A model generated the notes under the pieces. It was not told the DNA's origin and did not search any database. It worked only from the letters and a program-made list of their open reading frames with translations. Position numbers and translations under genes: made by a program. A stretch of DNA of 64,000 bases from DATJKD01 sp963728295 (GTDB lineage: Bacteria > Pseudomonadota > Gammaproteobacteria > Steroidobacterales > Steroidobacteraceae): the NCBI GenBank assembly GCA_963728295.1, contig CAVSKB010000006.1, positions 434,001 to 498,000 of the forward strand. Reading direction: 5' to 3'. Below, piece after piece: positions 35,991 to 44,759 of the stretch (positions are counted from its first letter, which is position 1; each line of letters opens with the position of its first letter).

Positions 35991-37004
35991 ATGAGCGGGT
36001 ACGCGAGCTGGCTCGAGGAGAAGCAATCCGCGTGGCTGTACCGCGAGCTGGCCGCGTGCGAGCCGGAAGCGCGGATCGCCGCGCTGTATCGCGCGCTCGC
36101 CGACTCCGCGGATGCACAGGCGGGTCGCTGGCAGAGCACGGCCGACGCGCGCGCGTTCTCACCGTCGCTGCGCGCGCGGATCACGGCGATACTGGCGCGG
36201 CGCCTCGGCCCGCGTCGCGTGCGCCCGATGCTCGCGGCGATGAAGGTGCGCGGCCTGTCCGTATACGACGCCCGGCCACGCACACCCGGCCATCTGATGC
36301 CCACCTCGGTTGCCGAGGTGGGCGCGCGTCACCGCGGATACGGCGGCGGGAACCTGCGCGCGGCGGTCTTCGGCGTGAGCGATGGACTGGTGTCGAACGC
36401 GAGCCTGATCATGGGCGTGGCCGGCGCGGGCGCCGCCCCGCAGTTCGTCGTCACGGCCGGTGTCGCCGGCCTGCTTGCCGGGGCGCTCTCGATGGCGGCG
36501 GGCGAATATGTTTCGGTGCGCTCGCAGCGCGAGATGTATGAGTACCAGATCGGTCTCGAGCGCGACGAGCTGGACGAGTATCCGGAAGAAGAAGCCGAGG
36601 AGCTGGCATTGATCTACGAGGCGCGCGGCATGGACCTGGAACAGGCACGCGCAATGACACGCGAGCTCGTCAAGCAGCCTGACGCCGCACTCGAGACGCT
36701 GGCACGCGAGGAGCTCGGGCTCAACCCCGACGATCTCGGGTCGCCGCTCGGCGCGGCCACCGCGTCGTTCCTCGCGTTCTCGGCCGGCGCCCTCCTGCCG
36801 CTGGCCCCGTTCATCAGCGGCACCGCGCCAGTCCCGGCCGCGGCGGCGATCACGATCGCGGCGCTGTTCGGCATCGGTGCCGTGCTGAGCCTCTTCACCG
36901 GCCGCAATGCGCTGCGAGGCGGCCTGCGGATGATGCTGATCGGCGCCGGGGCTGGTGTCGCGACCTGGCTCATCGGCCGGGCGATCGGAACCGCCCTCGG
37001 CTGA
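35991..37004 (+). CDS. VIT1/CCC1-family transporter with N-terminal ferritin-like domain
   Basis: A 337-residue protein. Residues about 1-90 form a rubrerythrin/ferritin-like helical domain, and the rest is the VIT1/CCC1 membrane domain with five helices (AAVFGVSDGLVSNASLIMGV is the conserved first helix, and AAGEYVSVRSQREMYEYQ the cytoplasmic metal-binding loop region). Relatives move iron or manganese. In the N-terminal domain the second-helix ligand pattern appears degenerate (LADSADAQAGRWQ where a Glu-x-x-His pair is usual), so iron oxidation by that domain is doubtful. ATG 35991 follows AGGGG. The stop abuts the cbpA stop. Confidence 0.85.
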   Translation: MSGYASWLEEKQSAWLYRELAACEPEARIAALYRALADSADAQAGRWQSTADARAFSPSLRARITAILARRLGPRRVRPMLAAMKVRGLSVYDARPRTPGHLMPTSVAEVGARHRGYGGGNLRAAVFGVSDGLVSNASLIMGVAGAGAAPQFVVTAGVAGLLAGALSMAAGEYVSVRSQREMYEYQIGLERDELDEYPEEEAEELALIYEARGMDLEQARAMTRELVKQPDAALETLAREELGLNPDDLGSPLGAATASFLAFSAGALLPLAPFISGTAPVPAAAAITIAALFGIGAVLSLFTGRNALRGGLRMMLIGAGAGVATWLIGRAIGTALG

Positions 37005-37988
37005 TCACGTCGATCCGGTGCCGCCGAGATCGCTGCGCGGATCGAAGGGCAGCTCACGCTTCATCTGCTCGAAGAACTCGCGTGCCTTGGGGCTGTCCGG
37101 CGGGAGCACGATCTTGAGCACGACGTACTGGTCACCGGGTGTCGGGCCCGGCAAGCCTCGACCCCGCAGGCGCAGCTTCTGCCCGGCGCGTGCACCGACG
37201 GGCAGTCTCATATCCACGGGACCGCCAAGCGTCGGCACGGACACGTGCTCGCCGAGCGCCGCCTCCCAGGGCGCCACGGGCAGCTCGAGCGTCACGTCGC
37301 GGCCCTCCAGCTTATAGAGCGGGTGCGGGCGAATGGTGATCTCGAGGTAGAGATCTCCCGACGGGCCGCCGCCGATGCCGGGGCTGCCCTGCCCTGCGAG
37401 TCGTATCTGCTGACCTTCGCTGACGCCGGCAGGAATGCTCACTCGCAGCGTCCTCGGCTTCATGCGCAGCTGCCCGTCGGGCGTAAGCTCCGGCGTGCGG
37501 AGCTCGATCATGCGCGTTCCGCCGCGATACGCATCCTCGAGATCGATCTCGACGCGGGCCATGTGATCCTGCCCCGCCGCCGCAAAGTCCTGCCGGCCCG
37601 ATGTGCTCGCGCGACCGAAGGGGCTGCGCGCACCGAACAGCTCCGAGAAGAAGTCGCTGAACTCCGCGGCACCCTCGTCGCGTGGACCGCGGCGGGCCTG
37701 CCCGCCACGCCCGCGGGAGAACTCGAAGCCCTTGCCCCAATCCGGCGGCGGCCGGAAGTCCTGGCCGGCGCGCCAGTTTTCCCCCAGCTGGTTGTACAAC
37801 GCGCGCTTCTCGGGATCCTTGAGGACCTCGTACGCTTCCTGCAGCTCCTTGAACTTTGCCTCGGCCTCGGGCTCCTTGCTGACGTCGGGATGGTACTTGC
37901 GCGCAAGCCGGCGATACGCACGCTTGATGACCTCCTGTGAGGCATCGCGCGCCACGCCCATCACCTCGTAGTAGTCCCTGAATTTCAT
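37005..37988 (-). CDS. cbpA: Curved-DNA-binding DnaJ-type co-chaperone
   Basis: A 327-residue type II J-protein. The J domain (residues 1-75) has RKYHPDVSKEPEAEAKFKEL with the HPD motif needed to stimulate DnaK. A Gly/Phe-rich linker (GKGFEFSRGRGGQARRG) follows, then two DnaJ C-terminal beta domains (GGTRMIELRTPELTPDGQLR, RLPVGARAGQKLRLRGRGLP). No zinc finger is present, which separates CbpA from DnaJ. Its stop abuts the VIT1 stop, and it lies 31 bases downstream of the DUF2474 gene of the cio operon. Confidence 0.9.
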   Translation of the reverse strand: MKFRDYYEVMGVARDASQEVIKRAYRRLARKYHPDVSKEPEAEAKFKELQEAYEVLKDPEKRALYNQLGENWRAGQDFRPPPDWGKGFEFSRGRGGQARRGPRDEGAAEFSDFFSELFGARSPFGRASTSGRQDFAAAGQDHMARVEIDLEDAYRGGTRMIELRTPELTPDGQLRMKPRTLRVSIPAGVSEGQQIRLAGQGSPGIGGGPSGDLYLEITIRPHPLYKLEGRDVTLELPVAPWEAALGEHVSVPTLGGPVDMRLPVGARAGQKLRLRGRGLPGPTPGDQYVVLKIVLPPDSPKAREFFEQMKRELPFDPRSDLGGTGST

Positions 37989-38019
37989 GGATTGCGGCGG
38001 CCCTCGCCCAAGTACCGAA

Positions 38020-38145
38020 TCATTGAGCCAGACAAACGCGAATCAAGAAGCCGGCGGCCGCAGCCGCAGCGACGCCCAGCGCCCAGAGTCCGGCGAACCA
38101 TAGCAGACGACGCCATACCGGCCCGGGCGGCTCCCTCGCGGGCAT
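38020..38145 (-). CDS. DUF2474-type small membrane protein of the bd oxidase operon
   Basis: A 41-residue protein starting at ATG 38145, in a TGATG overlap with the end of cioB. It is MPAREPPGPVWRRLLWF followed by one hydrophobic helix (AGLWALGVAAAAAAGFLI) and RVCLAQ. Length, single helix with WRRLLWF(x)GLWALG, and position directly after cioB match the DUF2474 family, which accompanies cyanide-insensitive oxidases as CydX accompanies CydAB. It is probably a structural or assembly subunit. Confidence 0.8.
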   Translation of the reverse strand: MPAREPPGPVWRRLLWFAGLWALGVAAAAAAGFLIRVCLAQ

Positions 38146-39146
38146 CAGTGATACCCATCCATGCCGACCTTGCCGCGGAACACCCAGTACGCATGCCCCG
38201 TGTAGGCCAGGATGATCGGCAGCAGCACCGCCGCGCCCACCAGCATGAAGCTGAGGCTGCTGTCCGGCGCAGCAGCCTCCCAGATCGTCACGTCGTTCGG
38301 CACCACATCAGGGTAGATGCTGATCATGAGCCCGGCATAAGTGAGGAGAAACAGCGCGAGGGCGAACAGGAAAGGTGCCAGCTCGCGCTGTTGCGCCAGG
38401 CTGCGGAAAAACAATACCGAGGTGACCAGTACCAGCAGCGGCACCTGCGCGGTGTAGAGGACATTCGGCCACGCGAACCAGCGCTGGTAGTACGCGCCGG
38501 ACAGGAACAGCGTCGCAAGGCTCACTGCGGCAATGCACGCAACGAGTCCCGCACCCAGCCGCCGCGACCGCCTGTACGCCCTCGCCTGCAGATCGCCCTC
38601 GGTCTTCCAGATGAGCCAGCACGAGCCCAGCAAGCCGAAGCCGACGAGCACGCTCACGCCGGTCAGCAGGCTGAACGGTGTGAGCCAGTCCCACCAGCCG
38701 CCGCCGTAGCCGCGGCCCTTCACGGCCACGCCCTGCAGCAGCGCGCCCAGCGTGATGCCCTGCGCGAGCGACGCAACGACCGACCCGGTCGCGAATGCGA
38801 AATCCCAGAACGGGCGGTGGCCGGGGTCGCGCCAGCGGAACTCGAGCGCCACGCCGCGGAAGACGAGTGCGAGCAGCATGGCCGTGATCGGCGCGTACAG
38901 CGCTGGCAGCAGAATCGCAAAGGCGAGCGGGAACGCCGCCATCAGGCCGCCGCCGCCCAGAACGAGCCAGGTCTCGTTGCCGTCCCACACCGGCGCAATC
39001 GAATTCATCGCGATGTCGCGTTCGGTGCCGGGCTTCAAGGTCGGGAAGAGAATTCCGATGCCGAGATCGAATCCGTCCATCACGACATAGGCGAATACCC
39101 CGAATGCGAGGATCCCTGCCCACACGATCGCGAGGTCGAGATGCAT
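38145..39146 (-). CDS. cioB: Cyanide-insensitive (bd-type) quinol oxidase subunit II
   Basis: A 333-residue CydB-family protein with about eight to nine helices. AYVVMDGFDLGIGILFP near the N-terminus and SIAPVWDGNETWLVLGGGGLMAAFP are the diagnostic CydB segments. SLATLFLSGAYYQRW and YPDVVPNDVTIWEAAAPDSS match the CioB subgroup. It starts 6 bases after cioA and couples to the DUF2474 gene. It supports the d-haem oxidase subunit in quinol oxidation and oxygen reduction. Confidence 0.93.
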   Translation of the reverse strand: MHLDLAIVWAGILAFGVFAYVVMDGFDLGIGILFPTLKPGTERDIAMNSIAPVWDGNETWLVLGGGGLMAAFPLAFAILLPALYAPITAMLLALVFRGVALEFRWRDPGHRPFWDFAFATGSVVASLAQGITLGALLQGVAVKGRGYGGGWWDWLTPFSLLTGVSVLVGFGLLGSCWLIWKTEGDLQARAYRRSRRLGAGLVACIAAVSLATLFLSGAYYQRWFAWPNVLYTAQVPLLVLVTSVLFFRSLAQQRELAPFLFALALFLLTYAGLMISIYPDVVPNDVTIWEAAAPDSSLSFMLVGAAVLLPIILAYTGHAYWVFRGKVGMDGYH

Positions 39147-39152
39147 GTCGAC

Positions 39153-40586
39153 TCAGCCTCTCGTACGCACGGTCCCAGGCAGCCGCTGCGGATCGGTCGG
39201 CGGCCCGGGCGTGATGCCGGCGGCGCGCGTCGGCTTCTCCGGATCGGCTTCCGGACCGGGTTCGCCGGCTCGCGGCGCATGCGCCATCAACCTGAGCAGG
39301 TACCAGATCCCGACACCGAATACGCCAAGGTAGACGATCGCAAACGCCGTGAGCGAACCGGCGACCGCAGGCGCGTCGAGCGGCGACACCGACTGGGCAG
39401 TGCGCAGCAGTCCATAAACGGTATACGGCTGGCGCCCCACTTCCGTCGTGACCCATCCGGCCAGGACCGCGACGAATCCCGCGGGTCCCATCGCGAGCGC
39501 GAAGCGGTGCAGGTGCCGCGAGTCATACAGACGTCCGCGGAACCGGGCTCCGAGCGCGCACACGCCGAGCGCCAGGATCAGGACTCCGACCCCGACCATC
39601 ACGCGGAACGACCAGAAGACGATCGCGACCGGCGGCCAGTCCGCGCGCGGCACGGTGTCGAGGCCCGCGAGCGGCGCGTCGGCATCGTGCTTCAGGATCA
39701 GTGACGATGCGCGGGGGATCGAGACGGCGTTGTGGACCACACCGGCCGCCTGATCCGGCAGACCGAGGAGGATGAGCGGCGCACCGGCTCCGTGGCTTTC
39801 GAAGTGCCCCTCCATCGCCATCACCTTCGCCGGTTGATGCTCGAGCGTGTTGAGCCCGTGCAGGTCACCGACCACGACCTGGACCGGCGCCACGAGCACC
39901 GCCATCCACATCGCCATGGAGAACATCGTGCGCGCGCCTTCATTGCCCGGATCGCCGCGGAGATGGAGCGCTCCGACCGCGCCGACCACCAGCGATGTCG
40001 TGAGATACGCGGCGAGGACCGTGTGCACGAGCCGATACGGCATCGATGGGTTGAAAATGATCGCAAGCCAGTCTTCAGGGACGAACTGCCCGGCGGCGTT
40101 GACCGCGTGGCCGGCCGGGGTATGCATCCAGCTGTTCGCCGACAGGATCCAGAATGCCGAAAGGAAGGTGCCCGCGGCGACGGCCAGGGTCGCTGTGAAG
40201 TGCAGCCCGCGTCCGACGCGCTTCAGGCCGAAGAGCATGACGCCCAGAAAGCCGGCCTCGAGAAAAAAGGCCGTGAGCACTTCGTATGCCATCAACGGTC
40301 CGACCACCGGTCCGGCGCGGTCGGAGAAAACGGACCAGTTGGTGCCGAACTGGTAGGACATTACGATCCCGGACACGACGCCCATCGCGAACGTGACCGC
40401 GAAAATCTTGAGCCAGTACTGAAAGAGGTTGAGATACACCTCGCGGCCGGTCCGGAGCCAGAGCCCCTCGAGGACCGCGAGATAGCTCGCAAGCCCGATG
40501 GTGAATGCCGGGAATATGAAGTGAAACGATACCGTGAACGCGAACTGGATTCGCGCAAGCGTCAGGGCGGTGTGGCCTTCCAGCAT
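39153..40586 (-). CDS. cioA: Cyanide-insensitive (bd-type) quinol oxidase subunit I
   Basis: A 477-residue CydA-family protein, the haem-binding subunit. TVSFHFIFPAFTIGLASYLA carries the conserved haem-ligand His, AYEVLTAFFLEAGFLGVM the conserved glutamates of the proton and haem d site, and GWVTTEVGRQPYTVYG the GRQP motif. The short loop between helices 6 and 7 is the shortened Q-loop seen in CioA proteins. ATG 40586 is preferred over an upstream GTG. Such oxidases tolerate cyanide, which could matter if nitrile metabolism or soil exposure releases it, though this link is only suggestive. Confidence 0.93.
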   Translation of the reverse strand: MLEGHTALTLARIQFAFTVSFHFIFPAFTIGLASYLAVLEGLWLRTGREVYLNLFQYWLKIFAVTFAMGVVSGIVMSYQFGTNWSVFSDRAGPVVGPLMAYEVLTAFFLEAGFLGVMLFGLKRVGRGLHFTATLAVAAGTFLSAFWILSANSWMHTPAGHAVNAAGQFVPEDWLAIIFNPSMPYRLVHTVLAAYLTTSLVVGAVGALHLRGDPGNEGARTMFSMAMWMAVLVAPVQVVVGDLHGLNTLEHQPAKVMAMEGHFESHGAGAPLILLGLPDQAAGVVHNAVSIPRASSLILKHDADAPLAGLDTVPRADWPPVAIVFWSFRVMVGVGVLILALGVCALGARFRGRLYDSRHLHRFALAMGPAGFVAVLAGWVTTEVGRQPYTVYGLLRTAQSVSPLDAPAVAGSLTAFAIVYLGVFGVGIWYLLRLMAHAPRAGEPGPEADPEKPTRAAGITPGPPTDPQRLPGTVRTRG

Positions 40587-40612
40587 GCATCCATCCCCCG
40601 GCACGGGGCGAG

Positions 40613-40634
40613 CCCGCCGGATCCGTCCGGCGGG
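40613..40634. repeat. Inverted repeat between cioA and trxC
   Basis: CCCGCCGGA-TCCG-TCCGGCGGG forms a perfect 9-base-pair stem with a 4-base loop, in the shared upstream region of the divergent cioA and trxC genes. It is not followed by a T-run, so it is unlikely to be a terminator. It may be a leader structure or a protein-binding site. Confidence 0.5.
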
Positions 40635-40742
40635 ACACCGTCATTGTAGTGATGGCAGCACGCGCGCGCCCGCGTGGCAGAGGACTTGGAATTGCGGTGC
40701 CGCGCCCCCACGATCGGAAGATCACGGCTCCCGGAAGCGACG

Positions 40743-41210
40743 ATGGCGAATCCAATCCAGATCGTCTGCAGGTCCTGCGACAGCCTCGTGCGGGTGCCCG
40801 GCGACAGGCTCGGTGACGGGCCGCGTTGCCCGAAATGCCATGCGCCGCTCTTCGACGGGAAGCCGATCACACTGACCGCAGCGAACTTCGACCGCCATGT
40901 GACGCAGGACGGCCTGCCACTGATCGTCGACTTCTGGGCGCCATGGTGCGGACCGTGCCGTGCAATGGCACCGGTGTTCGAGCAGGCGGCCGCGCGGTTC
41001 GAGCCGAACGCGCGCTTCGCAAAGCTCAATACCGAGGATGCGGGCGCGGTGTCGGCGCGCCACGGCATCCGCAGCATCCCCACGCTCGTCGTCTTCCATG
41101 GCGGACGCGAAGTTGCACGTCAAACCGGGGCGCTCGATCGCGGCTCGCTCGATCGCTGGGTATCCGCCGAGCTCTCGAAACTGCCGCTCGATTTTCTCAT
41201 TCGAGAATGA
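40743..41210 (+). CDS. trxC: Thioredoxin 2
   Basis: A 155-residue TrxC. An N-terminal zinc-binding module with Cys9/Cys12 and Cys29/Cys32 (VCRSCDSLV and RCPKCHAPL) precedes a thioredoxin domain with the active site WAPWCGPCRAM (Cys69, Cys72). The cis-Pro is in GIRSIPTLVVFHGG. TrxC reduces protein disulphides and is often induced by oxidative stress. Its end overlaps the 3' end of the convergent pyruvate carboxylase gene by 14 bases. It is divergent from cioA with 156 bases between starts. Confidence 0.93.
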   Translation: MANPIQIVCRSCDSLVRVPGDRLGDGPRCPKCHAPLFDGKPITLTAANFDRHVTQDGLPLIVDFWAPWCGPCRAMAPVFEQAAARFEPNARFAKLNTEDAGAVSARHGIRSIPTLVVFHGGREVARQTGALDRGSLDRWVSAELSKLPLDFLIRE

Positions 41211-44200
41211 GGAGAAGATCCTTCGCGTCGACCTGCTCGCCGGGTCGCGCCAGCACCTCGAGCACGCGCGCATCGCGCTCGGCGCGAACGGATGTCTCCA
41301 TCTTCATCGCTTCGAGCGTCAGCAATACCTCGCCGCGCACGACGGCATGCCCGGCGCTCACGGCCACGGTCGCAACCGTACCAGGCATCGGCGCGCCCAC
41401 GTGCCCGGCCTGACCCGGCTCGACCTGTCGTCGCGGCGGACGCCTGGCGACCTGGCTGCGATCGACCACGCGCACCGGCCGCGGCTGCCCGTTCAGCTCG
41501 AAGAACACCGTTCGGGTACCGTCATCGTGCGCGTCGCTCACCGTGACAAGCCGGATGATGAGCTGCTTGCCGCGCTCGAGCTCGACCGTGATCTCCTCAC
41601 CCGGAGCAAGGCCGTAGAAGAAGGTACGGGTTGGCAGCACGCTCACGTCGCCGTACCTGATCCGGTCCGAAACGTAGTCGGTGTAGACCTTCGGATACAT
41701 CAGCCATGATGCGAAGTCGTAATCGGTGAGCGGGCGCGGTATCCGTGCCTGCAGCTCCTCCCGCGCATTCGTCAGGTCGACGGCCGGCAGCGTTTCCCCC
41801 GGCCGCGACCGGAGAGGCACCGCACCCTTCAGGACCTTGCGCTGCAGAGCCTCGGGAAATCCGCCGTGGGGCTGACCAAGCTCGCCGCGGAAGAAGGAGA
41901 CGACGGATTCCGGGAACGCGACCTCGACGTCCGGATCCTCCACCTCGGCAGCAGCGAGGCCGCTCGTCACCATCAGCAGCGCCATGTCGCCGACCACCTT
42001 CGACGACGGCGTCACCTTGACTATGTCGCCGAACATCCTGTTCACCTGCGAGTACGCGTTTGCCACCTCGTGCCAGCGCGTATCGTCGATGCCGAGCGAC
42101 CGCGCCTGCTCGCGCAGGTTGGTGTACTGTCCGCCGGGCATCCCGTGCACGTACACCTCGGAAGCGCCGGCGCGCATCTCCGATTCGAATGCGGCATAGC
42201 CATGCCGCACCTGCTCGAAGTAGTTGGAAAGCACGCGCAGCTTGGCCGGGTCGAGGCCCGGATCGCGTGGCCCGAAGCGCAGCGCCTCGACGATCGACCC
42301 GAGGTTCGGTTGCGAAGTCATGCCACTCATCGAATCGAGCGCACCGTCGACTGCATCGACGCCGGCGTCGATCGCCATCAGCACGCTCGCGGCCGCGATG
42401 CCGCTCGTATCGTGGGTGTGGAAATGCACCGGCAGCCCGATCTCCTCCTTGAGGGCCTTGACCAGCCGGTATGCGGAGCGCGGGCGGCATAGCCCGGCCA
42501 TGTCCTTTATGCCGAGCACGTGCGCGCCGGCGCGCTCGAGCTCCTTCGCGAGCCGCACGTAATAGGCGAGGTCGTACTTCGTCTCGCCGGGATCGTCGAG
42601 ATTACCCGTGTAGCAGATCGCCGCCTCGCACAGGCGGCCGCTCTCGCCGACGGCGTCGATGGCGACGCGCATGTTCTCCACCCAGTTGAGCGAGTCGAAC
42701 ACGCGAAAGAGATCCACCCCGTGCGCGGCCGCCTGGGAAACGAAATAGCGCACAACGTTGTCTGGATAGTTCGTGTAGCCGACGCCGTTTGCGGAACGCA
42801 GCAGCATCTGCAGCAGCAGGTTCGGCATCGCCGCGCGGAAGGCGATCAACCTTTCCCAGGGACACTCCTTCAGGAAGCGAAGTGCCACGTCGAAGGTGGC
42901 GCCGCCCCAGCACTCCACCGAGAACAGGCCGGGAAGCAGGCGCGCGTAGTGCGGCGCGATGGCGAGCATGTCGCGTGTGCGGAATCGCGTGGCGAGCAGC
43001 GACTGGTGCGCATCGCGAAGCGTGGTGTCCGTGAGCAGCACGGCCTGCTGCCCGAGCATCCACTGCGCGAACTTTCGCGGCCCGAGCTCCTCGAACCGCT
43101 GGCGGGTCCCGGGCGGCGGCTCGCCGGGTGGCAACCGCGGCGCACGTGGCTCTTCGGTGCGCGACGGCGCGGCCCTGCCTTTCACCTCCGGGTGTCCGTT
43201 GACGATCACCTCGCCGATGAAGCGCAGCAGCCGCGTGGCGCGGTCGCGCTTGCGCGGGTAACGGAACAGTTCCGGCGTCTCGTCGATGAACCGCGTCGTG
43301 TACTCCGCGCGCTCGAAACGCGGGTGCATGATCACCTGATCCAGGAATCGCAGGTTGGTCACCACACCCCGGACGCGAAACTCCCACAGCGCGCGGTGCA
43401 TCCGCGCGATCGTCTCCTCGGCACCCGGCGCCCAGGCCGTAACCTTTACCAGCAGCGAATCATACGAGCGCGTGATGAACGCGCCCGTGTATGCGGTCCC
43501 TGCGTCGAGACGGATACCGAACCCGGCCGGGCTCCGATAGGCCGTGATGGCGCCGTAGTCGGGGATGAAGTTGTTCTCGGGGTCCTCGGTCGTGACCCGG
43601 CACTGCATCGCATGGCCGCCGACCCGGATCTCGGCCTGCAGGGGAACGCCGCTCCCGGGCGTGCCGATCGCAGCGCCCGCGGCGATGCGGATCTGTGCCT
43701 TGACGAGGTCGATCCCCGTGACCATCTCGGTCACCGTGTGCTCGACCTGGATGCGCGGATTGACCTCGATGAAATAAAACTCACCGGTTTCCGCGTCCTG
43801 CAGGAACTCGACGGTCCCCGCGTTGACGTAACCGACCGCGCGCCCGATCGCGAGCGCGTGTCCGCAGAGCGTCGCGCGATCCGCGTCGTCGAGAAACACC
43901 GCAGGCGCGCGCTCCACGACCTTCTGGTTGCGCCGCTGCACGGTGCAGTCGCGCTCGTAGAGGTGCACGAGGTTGCCGTGCATGTCGCCGAGGATCTGCA
44001 CCTCGACGTGCCGCGCCCGCCGCACGAGCTTTTCGAGATACACCTCGTCGTTGCCGAACGCCGCCATCGCCTCGCGGCGTGCGGCGGCCAGCAGCTCCGC
44101 GAGCTGTGCCTCGTCGTCGACGACGCGCATCCCGCGGCCGCCACCGCCCCAGCTCGCCTTGAGCATGACCGGATAGCCGATCCGCGCGGCCTCTCGCGCC

Positions 44201-44649
44201 GCCTCGCTCATATCACGCGGCAGCGGCGGCGTGGCTGGCATCACCGGAACGCCTGCGGCCGCAGCGAGCTCACGCGCGATCACCTTGTTCCCGAGGCGAC
44301 GCATGATCGCGGCCGGCGGCCCGACGAAGGCGAGCCCGGCCGCGGCGCAGGCCTCGGCGAACGCCGGGTTTTCCGACAGAAAGCCGTAGCCAGGATGCAC
44401 CGCGTCCGCTTTGGTATCGCGCGCGATCCGGATGATGTCTTCGATGTCCAGATACGCCTCGACCGCCCCCTTCCCCTCGCCAACCGGGTAGCTCTCGTCC
44501 GCCTTCATCCGATGCAGCGAGAACCGGTCCTCCTGCGAGTACACCGACACCGTTCGTATCCCCAGCTCGCTCGCGGCGCGCATCACGCGGATCGCGATCT
44601 CGCCGCGGTTGGCGATGAGCAGGCTCCTGATCGGGCGCGTCTGGGGCAT
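41197..44649 (-). CDS. pyc: Pyruvate carboxylase
   Basis: An intact 1150-residue biotin enzyme that makes oxaloacetate from pyruvate, bicarbonate and ATP. The biotin carboxylase domain opens IRSLLIANRGEIAIRVMRAA and has the ATP-grasp loop WGGGGRGMRVV. The carboxyltransferase domain begins LTDTTLRDAHQSLLATRFR and includes VHFHTHDTSGIAAASV, where the His ligands bind the metal. The C-terminal biotinyl domain has the biotin-Lys motif EAMKMETSV. Single-chain organisation of this length is typical of pyc. It is anaplerotic, refilling the citric-acid cycle. Confidence 0.95.
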   Translation of the reverse strand: MPQTRPIRSLLIANRGEIAIRVMRAASELGIRTVSVYSQEDRFSLHRMKADESYPVGEGKGAVEAYLDIEDIIRIARDTKADAVHPGYGFLSENPAFAEACAAAGLAFVGPPAAIMRRLGNKVIARELAAAAGVPVMPATPPLPRDMSEAAREAARIGYPVMLKASWGGGGRGMRVVDDEAQLAELLAAARREAMAAFGNDEVYLEKLVRRARHVEVQILGDMHGNLVHLYERDCTVQRRNQKVVERAPAVFLDDADRATLCGHALAIGRAVGYVNAGTVEFLQDAETGEFYFIEVNPRIQVEHTVTEMVTGIDLVKAQIRIAAGAAIGTPGSGVPLQAEIRVGGHAMQCRVTTEDPENNFIPDYGAITAYRSPAGFGIRLDAGTAYTGAFITRSYDSLLVKVTAWAPGAEETIARMHRALWEFRVRGVVTNLRFLDQVIMHPRFERAEYTTRFIDETPELFRYPRKRDRATRLLRFIGEVIVNGHPEVKGRAAPSRTEEPRAPRLPPGEPPPGTRQRFEELGPRKFAQWMLGQQAVLLTDTTLRDAHQSLLATRFRTRDMLAIAPHYARLLPGLFSVECWGGATFDVALRFLKECPWERLIAFRAAMPNLLLQMLLRSANGVGYTNYPDNVVRYFVSQAAAHGVDLFRVFDSLNWVENMRVAIDAVGESGRLCEAAICYTGNLDDPGETKYDLAYYVRLAKELERAGAHVLGIKDMAGLCRPRSAYRLVKALKEEIGLPVHFHTHDTSGIAAASVLMAIDAGVDAVDGALDSMSGMTSQPNLGSIVEALRFGPRDPGLDPAKLRVLSNYFEQVRHGYAAFESEMRAGASEVYVHGMPGGQYTNLREQARSLGIDDTRWHEVANAYSQVNRMFGDIVKVTPSSKVVGDMALLMVTSGLAAAEVEDPDVEVAFPESVVSFFRGELGQPHGGFPEALQRKVLKGAVPLRSRPGETLPAVDLTNAREELQARIPRPLTDYDFASWLMYPKVYTDYVSDRIRYGDVSVLPTRTFFYGLAPGEEITVELERGKQLIIRLVTVSDAHDDGTRTVFFELNGQPRPVRVVDRSQVARRPPRRQVEPGQAGHVGAPMPGTVATVAVSAGHAVVRGEVLLTLEAMKMETSVRAERDARVLEVLARPGEQVDAKDLLLILE

Positions 44650-44759
44650 GAGTCCTGATCTTCCGGATGGCCGTGGGACGACGGCGTGGACAAGTGAGAT
44701 GATAAGCTGGCCGCGAACACGAACAGCCGCGGCCGCAAAGGATATACGGGCATACCCCG

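Noticed and set aside
40613..40634. Terminator between cioA and trxC
   Set aside because: The flanking genes are divergent, and no T-run follows the hairpin on either strand.
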